DNA of 64,000 nucleotides. It comes from Mycolicibacterium litorale (GTDB taxonomy: Bacteria; Actinomycetota; Actinomycetes; Mycobacteriales; Mycobacteriaceae). A model generated the notes under the pieces. That model was not told where the DNA came from. It saw only the letters and a list, made by a program, of their open reading frames with translations, and searched no databases. Where the stretch lies: contig NZ_AP022586.1 in the NCBI RefSeq assembly GCF_010731695.1, forward strand, positions 248,001 to 312,000. Reading direction: 5' to 3'. The translations under genes were made by a program, and so were the position numbers. Below, one piece after another: positions 56,163-64,000 of the stretch (its first letter is position 1; every line of letters starts with the position of its first letter).

Positions 56163-57454
56163 GAGGTCCCTTCGGTGCCGGTCAGTTCGGGTTCCTCGAC
56201 CCGTTCGCGCCAGTCGTCGGGGAGCAGGTGGTCCAGCACGTCGTCGACGGACACCGCGCCGAGCAGGTGGTTCTCCTCGTCGACGACCGGGCCGCAGACG
56301 AGATTGTAGGCCGCGAAGTACCGCGTCACGGCGCCGAGCGAATCCTGCGGCGTCAGGCTCGGCAGGTCGGTGTCGAGGATCCCGCTGACCAGCGTGGCGG
56401 GCGGTTCGCGCAGCAGCCGCTGCAGATGTACGCACCCGAGGTAGTGACCGGTGGGTGTCGCCGTGGGCGGGCGGGCGACGAACGCCAGCGACGCCAGCGC
56501 GGGCGTCAGGTCGGGGTCGCGCACCCGGGCCAGCGCCTCGGCGACGGTGACGTCGGGGGCGAGCACCACCGGTTCGGAGGTCATCAGGCCGCCGGCGGTG
56601 TCGGGGGAGTGGCTCAGCAACCGGCGCACGTCCTCGGAGTCCTCGGGATCCATCCGGCGCAGCAGCGTCTCGGCGTCGGCGGGGGTCATGGACCCCAGCA
56701 GATCGGCGGCGTCGTCGGGATCCATCGCCTCGAGCACGTCGGCGGCGCGGTCGGTCTTCATCTGCCGCAGCACGTCGGCCTGATCGTCCATCGGCAGTTC
56801 CTGCAGCACGTCGGCGAGCCGTTCGTCGTCGAGCGCGTTGACCACCTCGTAGCGGCGTTTGGCGGGCAGCTCCCGGATCGCCTCGGCCACCTCCACCGCC
56901 CGCTGCCCCTCGAACTGCTCGAGCAGTGAGGCCACCCCCTGGTCGGGCATCGCCAGACCGGACGGCGTGAGCCCGTGCACGTGGTGCCATTCGACGATGT
57001 GGATGTTGGAGCGCCGCCCCAGCCGGCGCTGGGTGCGCACCGCGACGCGGGTCACCAGCCAGTCGCGGGTCCGGCTCTGCTCGATGCCGAGATCGACCAC
57101 CACGACGTCGATTCCGGCGAGCTGCGCCAGGTCGGGATCGTCCACGCGCACCCGGGTCTCGAGCACCTGGCCGACCACCAGGACCTCACCGGGGCGTTGG
57201 ACGAACTTGCGCAGCGACACGTTCGCAGTGGTGAGCGTGACCGCACTCGGCTCGATCGCGGTGACCCGCAGAATCGGCACGAAAATCCTTCGGCGGCTGA
57301 GCAATTCGACGACGAGACCGAGCACGCGTGGCTGCTGGCGCACGATGCTGATGCTGATCACCACATCGCGCACGCGACCGATCGACTCGCCGTCGGGGCC
57401 GAGCACCACCATTCCCGCGAGCCGCGCTGCGTAGACCCTGTTCACCGCCGCCAT
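56159..57454 (-). CDS. PRC-barrel / MgtE-N / CBS protein (Rv1232c-like)
   Basis: A 431-residue soluble protein with an N-terminal PRC-barrel (about 8-90), MgtE intracellular N domain helices (about 165-285, with repeated LPMDDQADVLRQM-type units) and a CBS pair (about 300-420). It has the regulatory parts of an MgtE magnesium channel but no membrane domain; the overlapping DUF1003 gene may supply one. A magnesium- or nucleotide-sensing role is inferred. TACCCT lies 7 nt before ATG 57454, consistent with leaderless mRNA. Confidence 0.9.
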   Translation of the reverse strand: MAAVNRVYAARLAGMVVLGPDGESIGRVRDVVISISIVRQQPRVLGLVVELLSRRRIFVPILRVTAIEPSAVTLTTANVSLRKFVQRPGEVLVVGQVLETRVRVDDPDLAQLAGIDVVVVDLGIEQSRTRDWLVTRVAVRTQRRLGRRSNIHIVEWHHVHGLTPSGLAMPDQGVASLLEQFEGQRAVEVAEAIRELPAKRRYEVVNALDDERLADVLQELPMDDQADVLRQMKTDRAADVLEAMDPDDAADLLGSMTPADAETLLRRMDPEDSEDVRRLLSHSPDTAGGLMTSEPVVLAPDVTVAEALARVRDPDLTPALASLAFVARPPTATPTGHYLGCVHLQRLLREPPATLVSGILDTDLPSLTPQDSLGAVTRYFAAYNLVCGPVVDEENHLLGAVSVDDVLDHLLPDDWRERVEEPELTGTEGTS

Positions 57455-57479
57455 GACTCAAAGGGTAGAGAGTAGAGCC

Positions 57480-58463
57480 GTGACACACGCGCCTCGACCC
57501 CGCGAACTCGACGAATCCGCCCGGCCGCGCCGGACCTGCCTGTCGGTGCCCGGCAGCAGCGCCAAGATGATCGAGAAGGCAAAGGGTTTGCCGGCCGACG
57601 AGGTGTTCCTGGACCTGGAGGACGCGGTGGCGCCCGACGCCAAGGCCGAGGCGCGCACCCGGGTGGCGGTGGCGCTGGCCGAATCCGGTTGGGCCGGACA
57701 GCTACGCGGCGTGCGGGTCAACGACTGGACGACGCCGTGGACCTACGCCGACGTCATCGAGGTGGTGTCGACCGCCGGTGCCGACCTGGACATCATCGTG
57801 TTGCCAAAGGTCACCGACGTCTCGCACATCCACGCGCTCGATCTGCTGCTCACCCAGCTGGAGACGACACACGGTCTGCCCGTCGGCCGGATCGGGATCG
57901 AGGCGCAGATCGAGAACGCCCAGGGATTGACCAACATCGACGCAATCGCCGCGGCGCCGCGGGTGAGGGCGCTGGTGCTCGGGCCCGCGGATCTGATGGC
58001 CAGCCTCAACATGCGGACCCTGGTCGTCGGCGAACAACCCGAGGGTTACGACGTCGGCGACGCCTATCACCACATCCTCATGCGCATCCTCATCGCCGCC
58101 CGTACCCACGGCGTGCTCGCGATCGACGGACCGTTCCTCAAGGTGCGCGACGTCGAGGCCTTCCGCCGGGTGGCGGGCCGCTCGGCCGCGCTCGGCTTCG
58201 ACGGCAAGTGGGTGCTGCACCCGGATCAGATCACCGCGGGCAACGAGATCTTCAGCCCGCGCCAACAGGACTACGACCACGCGGAGTTGATCCTCGAGGC
58301 CTACGAGTGGCACACCTCGCGCGCCGGCGGCGCCCGCGGTGCGGTGATGCTGGGCGACGAGATGATCGACGAGGCCAGCCGCAAGATGGCGCTGGTGATC
58401 GCGGCCAAGGGGCGCGCGGCGGGGATGAGCCGCCAGGGCGAGCCGTTCCGGCCGCCGAGTTGA
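57480..58463 (+). CDS. HpcH/HpaI (CitE-like) lyase
   Basis: A 327-residue TIM-barrel of the citrate lyase beta / malyl-CoA lyase type. It shows RRTCLSVPGSSAKMIEKA (about 16-33), EVFLDLEDAVAP with acidic metal ligands, IEAQIENAQGL and GFDGKWVLHPDQI. Likely acts on a beta-hydroxyacyl-CoA such as malyl- or methylmalyl-CoA; exact substrate unclear. GTG 57480 is 25 bp from the divergent MgtE-N gene. Confidence 0.9.
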   Translation: MTHAPRPRELDESARPRRTCLSVPGSSAKMIEKAKGLPADEVFLDLEDAVAPDAKAEARTRVAVALAESGWAGQLRGVRVNDWTTPWTYADVIEVVSTAGADLDIIVLPKVTDVSHIHALDLLLTQLETTHGLPVGRIGIEAQIENAQGLTNIDAIAAAPRVRALVLGPADLMASLNMRTLVVGEQPEGYDVGDAYHHILMRILIAARTHGVLAIDGPFLKVRDVEAFRRVAGRSAALGFDGKWVLHPDQITAGNEIFSPRQQDYDHAELILEAYEWHTSRAGGARGAVMLGDEMIDEASRKMALVIAAKGRAAGMSRQGEPFRPPS

Positions 58464-58475
58464 GCCGACTGACCG

Positions 58476-59015
58476 TCAGACGTTCATGAAGACGACGGTC
58501 ATCACCAGGCTCGCGAGCAGCGACACGGCGCCGACGGCGATGCCCGCGATGGCCAGTCCCTGGCCCTCTTCCTGCGACTGCTTGATCTGGTTGAGGCTGA
58601 CGAGGCCGAGCGCGATGCCGACCACCGAGCCGATGCAGCAGATGAAGCCGACCAGCGACGCGACCAGCGACCAGATGGCCAGCGCGTTGGTCTTCGGCGC
58701 GGCGCTGTAGCCGCCGCCGTAGGGCGGATAGCCGGGCGGCGGAGGGGGATACCCGCCGGGCGCCTCGTACGGGGTCCCGAACGAGCCGTAGGGCGGGTAA
58801 CCGGGCGGCGGAGGCGGATACCCCGGCTGCTGGTAGCCCGGCTGCGGGTAGCCCGGCTGCTGATAGCCCGGCTGGTCGAATCCCGGAGGAGGCGGCGGAT
58901 AGTCGGACGGCTGGCCGTAGGCCGGGACCTCGTAACCGCCTGCGGGTGGTTCGGTGCCGCCCGAACCGGACTCCGCTGGTGACGAGTGCTCGGGGTCTCG
59001 GTCCGGATTCGTCAT
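58476..59015 (-). CDS. DUF4190 membrane protein with Pro/Tyr-rich N-terminus (Rv1233c-like)
   Basis: A 179-residue protein. The first 100 residues are Pro/Gly/Tyr/Gln repeats (GYQQPGYPQPGYQQPGYPPP-type), followed by two membrane helices separated by a turn (about 113-177, with CCIGSVVGIALGLVSLNQIK). The repeats may mediate weak assembly at the membrane. Function unknown. Converges on the CitE-like gene 12 bp away. Confidence 0.9.
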   Translation of the reverse strand: MTNPDRDPEHSSPAESGSGGTEPPAGGYEVPAYGQPSDYPPPPPGFDQPGYQQPGYPQPGYQQPGYPPPPPGYPPYGSFGTPYEAPGGYPPPPPGYPPYGGGYSAAPKTNALAIWSLVASLVGFICCIGSVVGIALGLVSLNQIKQSQEEGQGLAIAGIAVGAVSLLASLVMTVVFMNV

Positions 59016-59143
59016 GACCTCAACCTAGCGCACGCGGGGGTCGTCGGGCAGGCACCCGAAGCGGGCACGAATTGCGCGGTCGGGACGTTGAATGGACGAG
59101 AACACGCTGCCGAAACCGGCGTCCTAGAGGAGAATGACGAGCG

Positions 59144-62183
<3,040 letters not shown>

Positions 62184-62185
62184 CG

Positions 62186-63022
62186 GTGAACGAGCGGGTG
62201 AGCGCCGGGCGCGCGACCGGGTGGACCATCGTCAACATCCTCGTGGTGGCCTACGCGCTGTTCCCGGTGCTGTGGATCCTGAGCCTGTCGCTGAAGTCGA
62301 CGGCGACGGTCAAGGACGGCAGGCTGATTCCGTCGGAGATCACCTTCGCCAACTACAAGGCGATCTTCACCGGCAACGCCTTCACCTCGGCGCTGTTCAA
62401 CTCGATCGGCATCGGGTTGATCACCACCTTCATCGCCGTCGTGATCGGCGGCATGGCCGCCTACGCGGTGGCGAGGCTGGCGTTCCCCGGTAAGCGGCTG
62501 CTGATCGGCGTCGCCCTGCTGATCGCGATGTTCCCCCACATCTCGCTGGTCACACCGATTTTCAACATCGAGCGCGCCCTCGGCCTGTTCGACACCTGGC
62601 CCGGCCTGATCATCCCGTACATCACGTTCGCGCTGCCGCTGGCGATCTACACGCTCTCGGCGTTCTTCCGGGAGATCCCGTGGGATCTGGAGAAGGCCGC
62701 GAAGATGGACGGCGCGACGCCGGCCCAGGCGTTCCGCATGGTGATCGCGCCGCTGGCCGCGCCCGGCATCGTCACCGCCGCGATCCTGGTGTTCATCTTC
62801 GCCTGGAACGACCTGCTGCTGGCGCTGTCGCTGACGGCGACGGAGCGGGCGATCACCGCGCCGGTGGCGATCGCGAACTTCACGGGCAGTTCGCAGTTCG
62901 AGGAGCCGACCGGGTCGATCGCGGCCGGCGCGATGGTGATCACGATTCCGATCATCATCTTTGTTCTCATCTTCCAGCGACGGATTGTCGCCGGGTTGAC
63001 GTCCGGTGCGGTGAAGGGGTAG
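62186..63022 (+). CDS. sugB: Trehalose ABC permease SugB
   Basis: A 278-residue MalG-type permease with six helices and the EAA loop [20 protein letters not shown] (about 166-185). GTG 62186 is the start matching the family; the frame is open upstream, antisense-free but overlapping sugA, and is not family-like. sugC begins 4 bp after its stop. Confidence 0.94.
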   Translation: MNERVSAGRATGWTIVNILVVAYALFPVLWILSLSLKSTATVKDGRLIPSEITFANYKAIFTGNAFTSALFNSIGIGLITTFIAVVIGGMAAYAVARLAFPGKRLLIGVALLIAMFPHISLVTPIFNIERALGLFDTWPGLIIPYITFALPLAIYTLSAFFREIPWDLEKAAKMDGATPAQAFRMVIAPLAAPGIVTAAILVFIFAWNDLLLALSLTATERAITAPVAIANFTGSSQFEEPTGSIAAGAMVITIPIIIFVLIFQRRIVAGLTSGAVKG

Positions 63023-63026
63023 CTCG

Positions 63027-64000
63027 ATGGCCGAAATCGTCTTGGACCGGGTGACCAAGAGTTACCCGAACGGTGCGACGGCGGTGAAGGATCTGTCGAT
63101 CACCATCGCCGACGGCGAATTCATCATCCTGGTCGGACCGTCCGGGTGCGGGAAGTCGACGACGCTGAACATGATCGCCGGGCTGGAGGACATCACCTCC
63201 GGGGAACTGCGCATCGGCGGGCAGCGGGTCAACGACAAGGCGCCCAAGGACCGCGACATCGCGATGGTGTTCCAGTCCTACGCGCTGTATCCGCACATGT
63301 CGGTCCGGCAGAACATCGGATTCCCGCTCACCCTGGCGAAGGTCAAGAAAGAGGAGATCAACGCCAAGGTCGAGGAGACCGCGAAGATCCTCGACCTCAC
63401 CGAACTGCTGGACCGCAAGCCCGGTCAGCTCTCGGGTGGTCAGCGCCAGCGGGTGGCGATGGGACGCGCGATCGTCCGCAACCCCAAGGCGTTCCTCATG
63501 GACGAACCGCTGAGCAACCTCGACGCGAAGCTGCGTGTGCAGATGCGCTCGGAGATCTCGCGGTTGCAGAACCGGTTGGGCACCACCACCGTCTACGTCA
63601 CCCATGATCAGACCGAGGCGATGACGCTCGGCGACCGCGTCGTGGTCATGCTGGCCGGGGTCGCGCAGCAGATCGGCTCCCCCGAAGAGCTGTACAACCG
63701 GCCGGCCAACCTCTTCGTCGCCGGGTTCATCGGCTCACCGGCGATGAACTTCTTCCCGGCCTCGCTCACCGACGTCGGGGTGCGGCTGCCGTTCGGCGAG
63801 GTCACGCTCACCCAGGAGGCGCAGGATCTGATCTCGCGGCGCGGAAAGCCGCGCAACGTCATCGTCGGCGTGCGGCCCGAACACCTCGAGGACGCCTCGG
63901 TGCTCGACGGCTACGCCCGTATCCGCGCGCTGAGCTTCGAGGTCAAGGCCGACATCGTGGAGTCGCTGGGCGCCGAGAAGTACGTGCACTTCCGCACCGA
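63027..64000 (+). CDS. sugC: Trehalose ABC ATPase SugC (C-terminus beyond window)
   Basis: The ATP-binding subunit (MalK/UgpC type) of the trehalose importer; 324 codons are present. Walker [10 protein letters not shown] (about 37-45), Q-loop [14 protein letters not shown], signature [14 protein letters not shown] (about 133-146), Walker [14 protein letters not shown] and switch His in YVTHDQTEA are intact. The C-terminal TOBE/regulatory domain starts near 240 and is cut off at the edge. Confidence 0.95.
   Translation, partial: MAEIVLDRVTKSYPNGATAVKDLSITIADGEFIILVGPSGCGKSTTLNMIAGLEDITSGELRIGGQRVNDKAPKDRDIAMVFQSYALYPHMSVRQNIGFPLTLAKVKKEEINAKVEETAKILDLTELLDRKPGQLSGGQRQRVAMGRAIVRNPKAFLMDEPLSNLDAKLRVQMRSEISRLQNRLGTTTVYVTHDQTEAMTLGDRVVVMLAGVAQQIGSPEELYNRPANLFVAGFIGSPAMNFFPASLTDVGVRLPFGEVTLTQEAQDLISRRGKPRNVIVGVRPEHLEDASVLDGYARIRALSFEVKADIVESLGAEKYVHFRT

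Overview
The window is high-GC actinobacterial DNA from a non-tuberculous, probably rapidly growing Mycobacterium (Mycolicibacterium). Gene order is largely collinear, from memory, with M. tuberculosis H37Rv Rv1170 to Rv1238 (mshB, fbiC, fdxC, dapC, pruAB, dapD/dapE, fadD6-folP2-gpgS, tagA, glgM/glgC, the RaaS efflux locus, sigE-rseA-htrA-tatB, mrp, lpqY-sugABC). M. tuberculosis-specific PE/PPE and Esx genes are absent. Product names rest on reading the translations against remembered families; no database search was run.

1-10.5 kb is an exported-protein island. On the minus strand lie a giant acidic repeat protein running off the left edge, an exported protein with a charged tail, a PE-PPE-domain protein whose nucleophile motif looks altered, and (at the PE12 locus) another exported protein. 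Three of them share an N-terminal leader, two share a C-terminal motif, and two have a 19-bp CTCAG direct repeat about 45 bp before the start. mshB (mycothiol) and an Rv1171-like membrane protein lie on the plus strand.

10.7-27 kb is mostly metabolic: FO synthase FbiC (coenzyme F420), a YceI-like protein, ferredoxin FdxC with DapC directly behind it, an AidB-type acyl-CoA dehydrogenase, the proline catabolic locus pruC-pruA-pruB, a secreted protein, an NTF2-like protein, a 13E12-type HNH protein, a Nudix hydrolase, an acyl-CoA ligase (fadD36-like) and a VOC protein.

27-30.3 kb is a sulfide/persulfide module like the staphylococcal cst system: a CstR-type repressor, a DUF302 protein, a candidate 48-residue Cys protein, a CstB-like persulfide dioxygenase-rhodanese and a TauE/SafE exporter, with three similar palindromes in the control regions.

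30.3-43.6 kb holds the divergent lysine genes dapD/dapE with overlapping -10 boxes, an ABC-F ATPase behind a leader that looks like a ribosome-controlled attenuator, a type VII secretion-type protein, a STAND ATPase without a DNA-binding domain, LOG, fadD6, folP2-gpgS (methylglucose lipopolysaccharide start), a DivIVA-like protein, tagA, a DUF3117 protein and glgM. glgC follows divergently.

45-64 kb holds the RaaS-type efflux operon, an O-methyltransferase, the envelope-stress block sigE-rseA-htrA-tatB, mrp, a lytic-transglycosylase-like protein, a DUF1003/MgtE-N pair, a citrate-lyase-like enzyme, two small membrane proteins and the trehalose importer lpqY-sugA-sugB-sugC, with sugC cut by the right edge. 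No rRNA, tRNA, CRISPR array or insertion sequence was recognised.
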